64,000 nt of DNA from Methylotenera sp. (GTDB lineage Bacteria > Pseudomonadota > Gammaproteobacteria > Burkholderiales > Methylophilaceae). Each line of letters begins with the position of its first letter. Within the stretch, counting starts at the first letter, position 1. The notes under the pieces are model-generated. The model had not been told where the DNA came from, ran no database searches, and saw nothing but the letters and a program-made list of their open reading frames with translations. Shown in pieces: positions 34,341-43,306 of this stretch. Both the position numbers and the translations under genes were made by a program. Location: positions 1 to 64,000 of the forward strand of contig JAUYAL010000018.1 of NCBI GenBank assembly GCA_030693535.1, read 5' to 3'.

Positions 34341-36152
34341 ATGAATAAGCCATTAATCAATTGTAAGTTAAGCCATATTAGCGTTAAAGGTCTAATTTTA
34401 CTCAGTTATTTTACTATGTTGTCCTGCTCAGGGTTAGCAAATAAGCAGGTCGTTGATGTGTCTAGTAAAGATTGGCCTAGTTTTGGTCGTGATTATACCA
34501 ATCAACGTTTATCGCCATTGACAGAAATCAATCAGCAAAATGTTAAATACTTGAAGTTGGCTTGGCAATTTAAAAGTGGGGTCGTTGCAAGCTTTCAAGC
34601 TACACCAATTGTCACAAATGGCGTGATGTATGTGGCACTACCCTTTAATCATGTGGTCGCCTTGGATGCTAAAACGGGCATGGAATTATGGCGTTACAAG
34701 CATGATCGCAGAGCAAACTGGAAAATGTGTTGCGGACCAGCAAATAGAGGTGTTGCTGTGAGTGACGGCAAAGTGTTTATTGGTACGGTTGATGCGCGAT
34801 TGATAGCCTTAGATGCTAAAAATGGTAGCAAGCTTTGGGATATTGACGTGGCTGATGATACCGCGCTCACTGAAGATACTACTTCCTTGAGCAAAGCTGA
34901 TGCAAAAAGCAGTAAAGATGTTTACGGTGGCACAGGTGTTGGCATTGCTATGGCCCCAGTGGTGTATCGAGGCAAAGTTATTGTGGGTGTGACTGGAGTA
35001 GGTTACGGCTTACATGTAGATACACCTAGATTAGATGCGCCATTAGGTGCGGTAATTGGGGTCGATGGACGTTATGGCCGACCAGGATTCTTAGCGGCTT
35101 ATGATGTTAGCAGTGGTAAACGTGTGTGGCAGTTCGACACAATTCCAGCACAAGGTTGGGAGGGGCTGTTTGCAGAGACTACGTCGGATGGCATTTCGTT
35201 AAATCGTGATATTGCCGCTGAAAAAGCTAATTTAATTAATAATAAAGATGCATGGCGCTATGGTGGTGGCTCAGCTTGGAGTACGCCAGCGATCGATGTT
35301 AAAACCAATACACTTTATTTTGGAACTGGTAACCCATCTCCACAAATGAATGACGTTTCACGTCCAGGGGATAATTTATATACAGTCTCGTTGGTTGCTT
35401 TAGACACGGAAACAGGAAAAATTAAATGGTATTATCAACAAGTGCCGCATGATGTTTGGGGGTATGACTTAGCTAGTCCGCCGGTATTATTTGACTATAT
35501 GTCTGGTGGTAAAAAAATTGCTGCAGTTGGACAAGCTAGTAAAACTGGTTGGTATTATGTGAATGACAGAGCGTCAGGAAAGCTACTAATGAAATCAGAT
35601 GCTTTTGTGCCACAAAAAAATCTATTTGCTAAGGCAACTAAAGAAGGTACTGTGCTTTATCCTGGCATACTAGGTGGTTCAAACTGGAGTCCGAGCGCAT
35701 TAGATGAGGGTAGTCAAACTAGCTTTGTTGCAGGAATCCATTCCCCTATAAAATACAAATTGGTGGAAGAGCCCGCTAAAGATGGTGCTGCTGCGATTCG
35801 ATATGCATCATCAGAACCTACAAAAGACCCGCGATGGGGCGTTATATCCGCCATTAACCTAGCTACTGGCAAAATTAACTGGCAAGTAAAAACAGAACAA
35901 CCGTTAATGGGCGGCTTACTCGCCACCAAAAGTCAGCTATTGTTTATGGGCGAAGGTAATGGCAATTTCAATGCTTACAATAGCAATACTGGTGAATTGC
36001 TATGGCAAGCTAAGGTTGAAGCCGGTGTGAATGCACCACCTATTAGTTATGAAGTTGATGGTGTTCAGTATATTGCTGTGGCAGCGGGTGGTAATGCTAT
36101 TTTTGGATACACTGCGGGTGACAATATTGTGGTCTACGCACTTAAAAAGTAA
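34341..36152 (+). CDS. PQQ-dependent alcohol-dehydrogenase-like protein
   Basis: 603 aa from the ATG at 34341, with AGGAA five bases upstream; a GTG three bases earlier is open. A signal-like N-terminus (ending near LSCSG) implies export and perhaps lipidation. An eight-bladed propeller follows with W-docking repeats (ALDAKTGMELWRY). The vicinal disulfide CCGPANRG (about 130) of quinoprotein ADHs is present, as is GTGNPSP. But the stretch equal to WDY of methanol dehydrogenase reads PHDVWGYDLAS, with Gly where the catalytic Asp should be and Asp two residues on. GVSGAE reads GVTGVG with a long insert. The substrate is unknown. Confidence 0.8.
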   Translation: MNKPLINCKLSHISVKGLILLSYFTMLSCSGLANKQVVDVSSKDWPSFGRDYTNQRLSPLTEINQQNVKYLKLAWQFKSGVVASFQATPIVTNGVMYVALPFNHVVALDAKTGMELWRYKHDRRANWKMCCGPANRGVAVSDGKVFIGTVDARLIALDAKNGSKLWDIDVADDTALTEDTTSLSKADAKSSKDVYGGTGVGIAMAPVVYRGKVIVGVTGVGYGLHVDTPRLDAPLGAVIGVDGRYGRPGFLAAYDVSSGKRVWQFDTIPAQGWEGLFAETTSDGISLNRDIAAEKANLINNKDAWRYGGGSAWSTPAIDVKTNTLYFGTGNPSPQMNDVSRPGDNLYTVSLVALDTETGKIKWYYQQVPHDVWGYDLASPPVLFDYMSGGKKIAAVGQASKTGWYYVNDRASGKLLMKSDAFVPQKNLFAKATKEGTVLYPGILGGSNWSPSALDEGSQTSFVAGIHSPIKYKLVEEPAKDGAAAIRYASSEPTKDPRWGVISAINLATGKINWQVKTEQPLMGGLLATKSQLLFMGEGNGNFNAYNSNTGELLWQAKVEAGVNAPPISYEVDGVQYIAVAAGGNAIFGYTAGDNIVVYALKK

Positions 36153-36190
36153 ACCATAAATCCTTAATTGATTGCATTGCGAATAAAGAA

Positions 36191-36847
36191 ATGTACTTGT
36201 TGAGCGTATTGAAAAAACTATTCATCATAATTTTCTTGGCTATCAATATAGCAGCTTGCGATAATAAGCCACAATATTCGAATATACCCGCAAAATCCAC
36301 AGTAGTGGTTTTAGGCGATAGTTTAAGTTTTGGCACTGGCGCAGGAATGAAAGAAGATTATGTCAGTATTCTTGCTGATAATACTGGTTGGAATATCACC
36401 AATGCTAGCGTACCAGGCAACACTTCAGCAGATGGCCTAGAACGCACAGCAACTTTGCTTGCAGGCATGAAGATTGATTTGCTTATCATTGAGCTTGGAG
36501 GAAATGATTTCCTTCAACGCTTACCAGAAACTGAGACGATTAGTAATTTGAAGTCCATACTAGCGCAGGCTAAAGTAAAGGGTATTCAAACTATATTATT
36601 GGCAATACCAGAATTTAGTCCAATGGGCGCAGCTTTTGGTCACCTTTCGGATCATTCTCTTTATAAAAAACTTTCAGAAGAGACTGATACACCTTTGGTC
36701 GAAAATCTATTTACAAAGGTGTTAGGGAATAATGCGCTTAAAGCAGACCAAGTACACCCGAATGCTGAAGGTTATCGTGGTGTAGAAGCTCTCTTGCGTA
36801 AGTCACTTATTGAGATGGGCTTTTTGGCGAATAATCAAAAAATATAA
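36191..36847 (+). CDS. SGNH/GDSL-type esterase (TesA-like)
   Basis: 218 aa. A lipoprotein-like N-terminus with INIAAC suggests export and membrane anchoring. The SGNH blocks are clear: VVLGDSLSFGTGAG (catalytic Ser), NASVPGNTSADG (Gly), LLIIELGGNDFL (Asn), and DQVHPNAEGYR (Asp-x-x-His). It hydrolyses ester or thioester bonds in the periplasm like TesA; the natural substrate is unknown. It follows the PQQ gene by 38 bases, so the two may share a transcript. Confidence 0.85.
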   Translation: MYLLSVLKKLFIIIFLAINIAACDNKPQYSNIPAKSTVVVLGDSLSFGTGAGMKEDYVSILADNTGWNITNASVPGNTSADGLERTATLLAGMKIDLLIIELGGNDFLQRLPETETISNLKSILAQAKVKGIQTILLAIPEFSPMGAAFGHLSDHSLYKKLSEETDTPLVENLFTKVLGNNALKADQVHPNAEGYRGVEALLRKSLIEMGFLANNQKI

Positions 36848-36859
36848 TACCAAGAGTTT

Positions 36860-37117
36860 TCAGTGTCTATGCGTAATTTTTAAGCAAAGAACTACGCAAG
36901 CGAGTACTAAAGTAATGCAGTTGGCAAGAATAATTGGCCAACTGACAATCATGATGCCATAAATCAACCATCCAGCGACACCGAGGCTAAATAAACTATA
37001 CATGGGTAGCGATACGCCAGATAAATCTCGCGTTTTCCAAGAATGTAGAGCTTGTGGCACGAATGCGAGTGTAGTTAAGAAAGCTGAAAAATAGCCAATA
37101 AGGTCTGCGTTATTCAT
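36860..37117 (-). CDS. SemiSWEET sugar transporter
   Basis: 85 aa with three hydrophobic helices in one PQ-loop (MtN3) unit. The PQ motif is in TTLAFVPQALHSWKTRD, followed by GVSLPMYSLFSLGVAGWLIYG. Bacterial SemiSWEETs dimerise in the inner membrane and carry sugars such as sucrose or glucose by facilitated diffusion. The usual length is 85-100 aa. It is convergent with the SGNH gene; the csp gene follows on the far side of a 109-base gap. Confidence 0.85.
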   Translation of the reverse strand: MNNADLIGYFSAFLTTLAFVPQALHSWKTRDLSGVSLPMYSLFSLGVAGWLIYGIMIVSWPIILANCITLVLACVVLCLKITHRH

Positions 37118-37180
37118 ATTAAACTAGTGCGATGGTAAGTTGTTAAGCATATACAATTGGCAACTTTGTAAATTAAGGCA

Positions 37181-37213
37181 AAAAAAATGGCCCAATTAAG
37201 GGCCATTTTTTTG
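37181..37213 (-). terminator. Terminator after the cold-shock gene
   Basis: ATGGCCC (37187-37193) pairs with GGGCCAT (37200-37206) around AATTAA. A runs before and T runs after make it bidirectional. It is 14 bases past the csp stop. Confidence 0.9.
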
Positions 37214-37226
37214 GATTCTTAGTTAC

Positions 37227-37430
37227 TTAAGCTTTCTGAATGTTAGAAGCTTGTTTACCTTTTGGTCCGTCTGTAACATCAAAACTTACGCGATCATTTT
37301 CTTTCAAGCTTTTGTAACCAGAGTCAACAATTGCTGAAAAATGAGCGAATAAATCGTCGCCGCCCGCATCAGGAGTAATGAAACCAAAACCTTTTGAATC
37401 ATTAAACCATTTAACTAAACCTGTAGCCAT
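37227..37430 (-). CDS. cspA: Cold-shock protein, CspA family
   Basis: 67 aa single cold-shock domain of the usual length, with RNP1 KGFGFI and RNP2 DLFAHF, and the start [18 protein letters not shown]. It binds single-stranded RNA and DNA and melts RNA structure in the cytoplasm. A GGAA Shine-Dalgarno supports the start. The upstream 170 bases are rich in A/T and may be a long leader, as is usual for csp genes, but I cannot fold it reliably. A strong terminator follows. Confidence 0.95.
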   Translation of the reverse strand: MATGLVKWFNDSKGFGFITPDAGGDDLFAHFSAIVDSGYKSLKENDRVSFDVTDGPKGKQASNIQKA

Positions 37431-37783
37431 ATCTTATTCCATACTTTAAAAAAGGGAGGCACCCTAAATGAATGGGTTTTTAACTAATAATCAGTCTTAA
37501 AACTAAACCAAATTAAATAACCAAACGCCTAAACTACTTTTTACGGGGAAACAATTCCTCTGTCAAGTACTATTTTTAGATTTTGATAGAAAAATGGAAA
37601 TAGAGGGTTAAAAGTTTATTGGTTTGGCTTATTTTATGCAGAGGATAAGGCATCGTAGAACGCGCTCTTGGGTGTGTACTCAAAATCCATCAAGCAATCT
37701 CTGATGTAATGGTGCACGTTAATTTTTTAAGGTGGTATCGATTATGACAATAATGCCGAGAGAACGTCCATTAACGCATCTAG
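37431..37783. other. Intergenic region upstream of cspA
   Basis: About 350 bases with no supported gene. The part next to cspA probably holds its promoter and leader, including a small hairpin ACCC...GGGT near 37455-37475. An 18-codon open frame at 37744-37800 has no ribosome site and is not called. Confidence 0.4.
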
Positions 37784-39082
37784 CTAATTTGCCCAACTAG
37801 AAGCGCTATATGAAATTCGGTTCTGAGGCTTAGCTAATAATAAATGGACATCACCCAAGGCACATTCCATAAAGCCAGCTTCACAATAGCAAAAATAGAA
37901 ATCCCACATTTTGATAAATTCTTCTGAGTAGCCAAGTTTTCGAACTTCTTGAAGATTTTCAAAAAAGTTTTCTCGCCAAATTTTTAAAGTTGTTGCATAG
38001 TGCTGACCTATATCTTCCAAATTAAACAATCGCAAATCACTCGTCTTAGTAATGCTGTTGAGCATTGCGGTGTTTGATGGAATGCATGAGCCTGGAAATA
38101 TATAGCGCTGGATAAAATCGACTGATTTTTTTGCATTTTCATAACGTTGATCTGCAATTGTGATGGCTTGTATTAACGCTAGGCCATCCTCGTTAAGTAA
38201 TGAACCAACTTTAGCAAAATAGGTGTCATAAAATCTATGACCTACGGCTTCAATCATTTCAATCGAAACTAATTTATCAAAAGTACCCGTTAAATGTCGA
38301 TAGTCTTCAAGTAAGAGGGTGATTTTATCTTCTAGGCCAACAGCTTTTACTTTTGCTTTTGCTAATACATATTGTTGTTTAGAAATAGTGGTAGTGGTTA
38401 CATGACAACCATAATGCGTTGCTGCATAAATGGCAAATCCACCCCATCCTGTGCCAATTTCAATTACATGATCTGTCGGTTTTAAGTCTAATTTATCGCA
38501 GATAGTTTTAAGCTTAAGCTCAGAGGCAGCTTGTAGATTAGGTGTATATTCGTTAAAGATTGCGCTGGAATACATCATGGTTGGATCTAAAAATAAGGCA
38601 AACATGTCGTTACCTAAATCATAATGCGCTGCAATATTCTTGCGACTACCTTCGGTAGTATTGCTATTGAGCCAGTGCAACAATTGCATAAAAGGTTTGG
38701 TCAACCATTGGTAGCCGCCTTCAAGTGTGTCCATGACGGATTGATTGACACACATCAGACGAATCACATCGGTAAGATTGTCAGCGGTCCAATAGCCGAG
38801 CATATAGGCTTCACCAGCGCCTATGCTGCCACCAAAAGCGATTTCGCCATAAAAGCGTGAATCATGCACATGAATGTTGGCTTTTATCTCTTGACCATTG
38901 CCAAAGCTGTGCTGTTCAGCGCCATCGTTGAGCGTTAATCTGCCTTTTTGTATCATTTGCAGACGTTTTAGGATTTGCGACTTTGCAAAATCTGCGACCC
39001 ATTTAGAGCGGCTTTTTTGCTTTAAGCTGGCAGTTAAGGTTTCTTGTTGAGATGTGTTCTTAATCATCATTTTTTGAAGCAT
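37784..39082 (-). CDS. cfa: Cyclopropane-fatty-acyl-phospholipid synthase
   Basis: 432 aa, last gene of a nine-gene operon. SAM-binding VIEIGTGWGGFAIYAA (about 230) is preceded by the family's NIAAHYDLGNDMFALFLD, TMMYSSAIF. The C-terminus FYFCYCEAGFMECALGDVHLLLAKP is typical of CFA synthases. The enzyme adds a methylene group to cis double bonds of phospholipid acyl chains at the inner membrane. The gene overlaps the upstream DUF1365 gene by 23 bases, so translational coupling is likely. Relatives in such operons may make methylated rather than cyclopropane fatty acids. Confidence 0.88.
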   Translation of the reverse strand: MLQKMMIKNTSQQETLTASLKQKSRSKWVADFAKSQILKRLQMIQKGRLTLNDGAEQHSFGNGQEIKANIHVHDSRFYGEIAFGGSIGAGEAYMLGYWTADNLTDVIRLMCVNQSVMDTLEGGYQWLTKPFMQLLHWLNSNTTEGSRKNIAAHYDLGNDMFALFLDPTMMYSSAIFNEYTPNLQAASELKLKTICDKLDLKPTDHVIEIGTGWGGFAIYAATHYGCHVTTTTISKQQYVLAKAKVKAVGLEDKITLLLEDYRHLTGTFDKLVSIEMIEAVGHRFYDTYFAKVGSLLNEDGLALIQAITIADQRYENAKKSVDFIQRYIFPGSCIPSNTAMLNSITKTSDLRLFNLEDIGQHYATTLKIWRENFFENLQEVRKLGYSEEFIKMWDFYFCYCEAGFMECALGDVHLLLAKPQNRISYSASSWAN

Positions 39083-39845
39083 TTATTGGGTTTGAGTAAA
39101 AAGGTACGCGCTTAATCCAAAGTAAAAGTGCGTTCCAATAAATGGCGGCAACTACTTTAAGTGTCATGAATGGATAATGGATCAAAATCCAATTGAGGTT
39201 ACTTTGCTTAATTTCTTTGCGTTCCAAGGCTAACATAGCACTGAAAATTTGTTCACCATCTTTAAAATTTTTCATGTGAATTAGTAACTGATTTTCTTCG
39301 TGCAAAAATTCCCAGTCGTATTGAATGTTCATAGGCATAAAGGGTGAAACATGGAACGTTTTATCAAATTTGAATATTGTAAATTCACCATTTTTAGTTT
39401 TTTTTATGATTTTCTCAGAGTTAAAGTCATGCACATACGCATAGTCTTCACCCCAAGGTGTATTGGTAATATGGCTGACAATGGCTTGCAGGGTAATGCC
39501 GTCAGCTTCAAAACAATAGTAAAAGCTCACTGGATTGAAACAATGCCCAAAATAACGCATATTGGTTAGTAAGCGAATTTTCCCGCGGGGCGCAGAACCG
39601 GTGGCTTTTTTTACAAGGTCGCTAATCTCTTGCTTAAGCGATATTTTGGGGTTGCCATAATAGTCCGATCGTTTAAAGTAAGCCCAATTTCTAGTGGTAT
39701 AAGACCAATTTTTAAAACCACTGAATAAATCTGGCAGTTCATCTAAATCTAAATACATCATAAAAACTTGGTAGCTGAAACCATGCTGCCTAGGCAGGAA
39801 TCTGTGGTGAGTTACTAAGCCTTCGTAGATAGCACTTTTAGTCAT
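39060..39845 (-). CDS. DUF1365 family protein
   Basis: 261 aa. Recognised from IYEGLVTHHRFLPRQHGFSYQVFMMYLDLDE at its start and MRYFGHCFNPVSFYYCF, VSHITNTPWGE, FHVSPFMPMN. The family regularly lies between a CFA-synthase-like gene and a FAD oxidoreductase gene; its biochemical role is not established, to my knowledge. It overlaps the FAD gene by 4 bases (ATGA) and cfa by 23. A role in acyl-chain modification is inferred from the context. Confidence 0.85.
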   Translation of the reverse strand: MTKSAIYEGLVTHHRFLPRQHGFSYQVFMMYLDLDELPDLFSGFKNWSYTTRNWAYFKRSDYYGNPKISLKQEISDLVKKATGSAPRGKIRLLTNMRYFGHCFNPVSFYYCFEADGITLQAIVSHITNTPWGEDYAYVHDFNSEKIIKKTKNGEFTIFKFDKTFHVSPFMPMNIQYDWEFLHEENQLLIHMKNFKDGEQIFSAMLALERKEIKQSNLNWILIHYPFMTLKVVAAIYWNALLLWIKRVPFYSNPINASKNDD

Positions 39846-41098
39846 TTAAACTTATGTAATACTGCCTGTTCAAAGTGCTTAAGGGCTTCTAAAGCGCTCA
39901 ACACTCCATCTTCATGAAAACCATTGCGCCAGTATGCGCCTGCATAGCCAGTTCTATTTTTACCACTAATTTCAGCATGTCTAGCTTGTGCCGCTGCTCC
40001 AGCCAATGTGTAAACTGGGTGCATATATTTTAATCGCTTGATTACTTTGGCTGGGTTTATCAGCCCAGTGTGATTTAGCGTCACAAGTAACGGCTCTTTT
40101 GATTGCAAATTTTGCAAAATATTCATGTTGTAGGTCACCGACACTTGATTGATATTTGGGTTCGTGACGTGGTAGTTCCAAGCAGCCCATGCTAACTTAT
40201 GTTTAGGCATTATTGTTGAATCATAATGTAAAAATACGTTGTTTTCTTGATATGGAATTGCACCTAATATTTCATTCTCGGCAGTTGTACAATCTCTAAG
40301 TAGCTTAAGTGCTTGGTCGCTATGACAGGTAAGAAATACGTAATCAAAAGTTTCTTCATCGCCAAGTTTTGGTTTAACACGAACTGATTTAGCAAGCCTG
40401 CGTATACTTTCTACAGGCGTATTAAGTTTGATTTTATCTTTAAAGCTTTGAGTTAATGAGCTTACATAGCTTGCTGAACCGCCAGTAATCGTGCGCCATT
40501 GAGGCCGATTATTCACTGTGAGCATACCGTGATGATGGAAGAAGCGTACAAAAAATCGTGCTGGAAAATCTAGCATTTGCTGCGCTTCAGTAGACCAAAT
40601 TGCTGAACCCATAGGAATGATGTAATGGTCAATAAACTGTTGACTGTAATTGCCGTTTTTTAAATAATCACCTAATTTAATCTCGTTGCCATCAGCAAGT
40701 AATTCTAGTGAAATTTTATTAAAACGTAAAATATCGCGAATCATTCTGTAAAATGACGGCTTAAATAAATTACGCCGTTGTGCAAATAAGCTGTTTAAAT
40801 TAGTACCGTTATATTCCAAGCCAGTTTTTTCACATTGAACACTAAAACTCATTTCGCTCGACTGCCAAGTCACGTTTAACTCATCAAGTAATGCAATAAA
40901 ATTAGGATAAGTACGGTCATTAAATACAATGAAGCCAGTATCCACATTATATTGATTGCCCTCGTGCGTAATGTGGTGCGTATGTGTATGGCCTCCAACA
41001 TAGCTTTCCGCCTCAAATACTGTTACATCATGCTGTTTGTTTAAGTGGTAAGCAATGGTGTTCCCGGCAATACCACTACCTATAATAGCGATTTTCAA
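39842..41098 (-). CDS. FAD-dependent amine-oxidase-like oxidoreductase
   Basis: 418 aa starting at a TTG codon (41096-41098) with AGGA six bases upstream. Rossmann motif KIAIIGSGIAGNTIAYHL is followed by EAESYVGGHTHTH, the FAD-binding GG motif of the protoporphyrinogen-oxidase/amine-oxidase superfamily. NVDTGFIVFNDRTYPNF is a family hallmark in CFA-linked operons. The natural substrate is unknown, but a fatty-acyl desaturase or oxidase role is plausible from the neighbours. Confidence 0.82.
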   Translation of the reverse strand: MKIAIIGSGIAGNTIAYHLNKQHDVTVFEAESYVGGHTHTHHITHEGNQYNVDTGFIVFNDRTYPNFIALLDELNVTWQSSEMSFSVQCEKTGLEYNGTNLNSLFAQRRNLFKPSFYRMIRDILRFNKISLELLADGNEIKLGDYLKNGNYSQQFIDHYIIPMGSAIWSTEAQQMLDFPARFFVRFFHHHGMLTVNNRPQWRTITGGSASYVSSLTQSFKDKIKLNTPVESIRRLAKSVRVKPKLGDEETFDYVFLTCHSDQALKLLRDCTTAENEILGAIPYQENNVFLHYDSTIMPKHKLAWAAWNYHVTNPNINQVSVTYNMNILQNLQSKEPLLVTLNHTGLINPAKVIKRLKYMHPVYTLAGAAAQARHAEISGKNRTGYAGAYWRNGFHEDGVLSALEALKHFEQAVLHKFK

Positions 41099-41113
41099 AT
41101 GATTTCCTAAAGG

Positions 41114-42073
41114 CTAGGTTCTATATTTCGGGTATTTTTTTGATTCTCGTATGGCTTTAGGGATTGTTCTGATGTCCCATATCAAACCACATGCTGCAAG
41201 AAGCTTTAAGCCGTAAAACGTTAAGTCAATTTCCCACCAGTAAAAACCTTGTCTAGCCGAACCTGGATAGTGATGATGATTGTTATGCCATCCTTCACCT
41301 AGTGTTAAAAGTGCGATCCATAAGTTATTACGACTTTGGTCGCTGGTTACGTAACGTCGCTTGCCCCATACATGTGCGAGTGAATTGACGGTAAATGTGG
41401 CGTGATATAGCGCTACAGTGGATATCGCAAATCCCCATACTAACAATTGCATACCATTGGTGTTTAGGTTAGGGTAATACGCTTCAAGCCACATGCCTAA
41501 TAGGTAAATGCTTATGCCAAAAAGAATAGGTACTACAATATCAAAACGGTCTAGCAAGCGTAATTCTAAAAATTTAGCTAATTCTTTTACCCTATCAGTT
41601 TTGGTGGCAAAGTGATCATTTGAAAGAAACCAACCCAAGTGACTCCATAAAAATCCATGTTGTACAGGGGAGTGCGCATCGTCTAATTCATCCGAATTAA
41701 TATGGTGATGCCTATGATGTGAAGCCCACCATAAAGGTCCGCGCTGAACAGCCGTAGCGCCGAATACGGCAAAAACAAATTGAAAAATACGTGTGGTTTT
41801 AAAAGTTTTATGTGAAAAGTAGCGATGATAGAAGCCTGTGATTGCAAACATACGAATGCCGTAAAGCGCAATGGCAAAAGCCAGTGCAAACCAGCTAAAT
41901 TCGACCCAAAAAACAGCGAAGCAGGCTATGTGTATTAACACGAAGGGAACTACACGCCACAAATCAATCTGGCGCCAGTTTGGACAATAGCTTTTTTCAT
42001 CGTCGGGGATGACTACGGCCTCATTATCAAGCCATTTAAAAATCTTTTTAAGCATACCTGTATGTGTATCCAA
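41114..42073 (-). CDS. Membrane fatty acid desaturase (Delta9 type)
   Basis: 319 aa. The three histidine boxes of membrane desaturases are clear: HRYFSH, HHRHHH, and HNNHHH, with four hydrophobic segments. It uses a di-iron centre and oxygen to place a cis double bond in an acyl chain. The start is uncertain: TTG at 42071-42073 or ATG at 42053-42055. It follows the lipocalin by 3 bases and precedes the FAD gene by 15, squarely inside the operon, so it may supply the unsaturated substrate for the methyltransferases. Confidence 0.87.
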   Translation of the reverse strand: MDTHTGMLKKIFKWLDNEAVVIPDDEKSYCPNWRQIDLWRVVPFVLIHIACFAVFWVEFSWFALAFAIALYGIRMFAITGFYHRYFSHKTFKTTRIFQFVFAVFGATAVQRGPLWWASHHRHHHINSDELDDAHSPVQHGFLWSHLGWFLSNDHFATKTDRVKELAKFLELRLLDRFDIVVPILFGISIYLLGMWLEAYYPNLNTNGMQLLVWGFAISTVALYHATFTVNSLAHVWGKRRYVTSDQSRNNLWIALLTLGEGWHNNHHHYPGSARQGFYWWEIDLTFYGLKLLAACGLIWDIRTIPKAIRESKKYPKYRT

Positions 42074-42076
42074 TTA

Positions 42077-42634
42077 TTATGGTTGACTTGCTTTGCTTGC
42101 GTTGTGAGGTACTTTACGTAGTTTTTTTAAATCGTAGCCAAGGTTTGAGATAAAGTTGGTAAGCTTGGTATATTCCACATCGCTAATTGTTGGTGTTCTA
42201 GCCATTATCCATACGTAATCACGTGCGTTTCTAGCAATGACCGTTTGTGTATAATCATCATTTAAAAAGGCAATACGAAACTCAGCTTTAATCGGCCAGA
42301 TGAATTGCATACCCCATAATGCATTACCGCTATTTTCAATGACGAAACCTCGTGGTTGATAAGTTTTGAATTCACCATCTAAGCTACCCTTATTGAAGGT
42401 AAATGTGGTTGCAATGGTGCCGTCTGCATCCAGCTTGTAATTCTCAATCGCGTTGTAAGATTTAGTTTCAATCATGGTTGGAATTGCTGCAATGACGTAC
42501 CAGTTACCCATAAATTTTGGCAAATTCACTTGTGGAACAGTTGCAATTGGTGGCAATTTGTTGGTTGCACAAGCTGACATAAAACTTGCAAGAATCGACA
42601 TAATTAATACTCTTTTAAAATTTATTATAAACAT
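42077..42634 (-). CDS. Lipocalin family lipoprotein (operon copy)
   Basis: 185 aa. A signal peptide with lipobox MSAC is followed by FMGNWYVIAAIPT (lipocalin GxW) and DYVWIMARTP near the C-terminus. It should be lipid-anchored and bind a lipophilic ligand. It differs from the copy at 470. Position within the lipid operon suggests the ligand is a fatty acid or a modified acyl product, which is inference. Confidence 0.85.
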   Translation of the reverse strand: MFIINFKRVLIMSILASFMSACATNKLPPIATVPQVNLPKFMGNWYVIAAIPTMIETKSYNAIENYKLDADGTIATTFTFNKGSLDGEFKTYQPRGFVIENSGNALWGMQFIWPIKAEFRIAFLNDDYTQTVIARNARDYVWIMARTPTISDVEYTKLTNFISNLGYDLKKLRKVPHNASKASQP

Positions 42635-42669
42635 ATTTAATTTAACTTTCAGTTATTTATATGAATAAC

Positions 42670-43305
42670 TTAACGTAATTTATAGTTAATTGTGTAGCCT
42701 TCAGGTGTAATCGATTTTAGTGCAAGCCATTCATTATTAGCTGAATACCAAAGCTCAATTTTTAATTTGCTTTTGCCGTTCAAGCTACCATCTAATTTGT
42801 AATGGATGGCTTCTATTTTTTTGTTTTTCACATCAATGATTTCAGAACCAAGATGAGTGAATTTAGTGTCTAGCCATTCGCCATTTTGCGGGTTCAGTAG
42901 CTTTGATTGTGCAATAATTTTTGGATTCCAATAAGCAAATGTCATGGTGCAGGCAGGTAAATTTTGTTTTATCTTGCCATCATCTATGGTGAATTCTTGC
43001 CCAGATAATTTTGCTTTAATATTGGTTTCTACTTTATTCTCAAGAGTACGTGCTTCCAAGCTGCTCAAACAGTCGCCTTGCCATTGTTCAATGGCTTGGT
43101 GATTATATTGATAGGCGTTAATAAATAACACTTTGACGTTAAATTTTGCAGTGCTTGTTAGTTCGTCAGAATCATTCAGCTTAAAGGTATGTTGTCCGAT
43201 TTTACTTTTGTCTAAGTACACGTCAAAAGCCCACTCTTTTGCCTTTACGCCTATTGAAAATAAACTTGTTATCAATAACGCACTAATAAATATAGATTTA
43301 CGCAT
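42670..43305 (-). CDS. Exported DUF6134-like protein
   Basis: 211 aa from the ATG at 43303-43305 (MRKSIFISALL), a good signal-peptide start ending at about VKA. The mature part is a beta-rich protein with FDVYLDKSKIGQHTF, and ACTMTFAYWNP. I relate it to DUF6134/DUF3108-like periplasmic proteins with moderate confidence. Function is unknown. It begins 1 base before the end of the DUF1295 gene spacing, so it is part of the operon. A lipid-binding beta-barrel role is speculation. Confidence 0.7.
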   Translation of the reverse strand: MRKSIFISALLITSLFSIGVKAKEWAFDVYLDKSKIGQHTFKLNDSDELTSTAKFNVKVLFINAYQYNHQAIEQWQGDCLSSLEARTLENKVETNIKAKLSGQEFTIDDGKIKQNLPACTMTFAYWNPKIIAQSKLLNPQNGEWLDTKFTHLGSEIIDVKNKKIEAIHYKLDGSLNGKSKLKIELWYSANNEWLALKSITPEGYTINYKLR

Positions 43306-43306
43306 G

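Noticed and set aside
37744..37800. Short 18-codon open frame before cfa
   Set aside because: No Shine-Dalgarno, overlaps the cfa stop, and no sign of a leader peptide.
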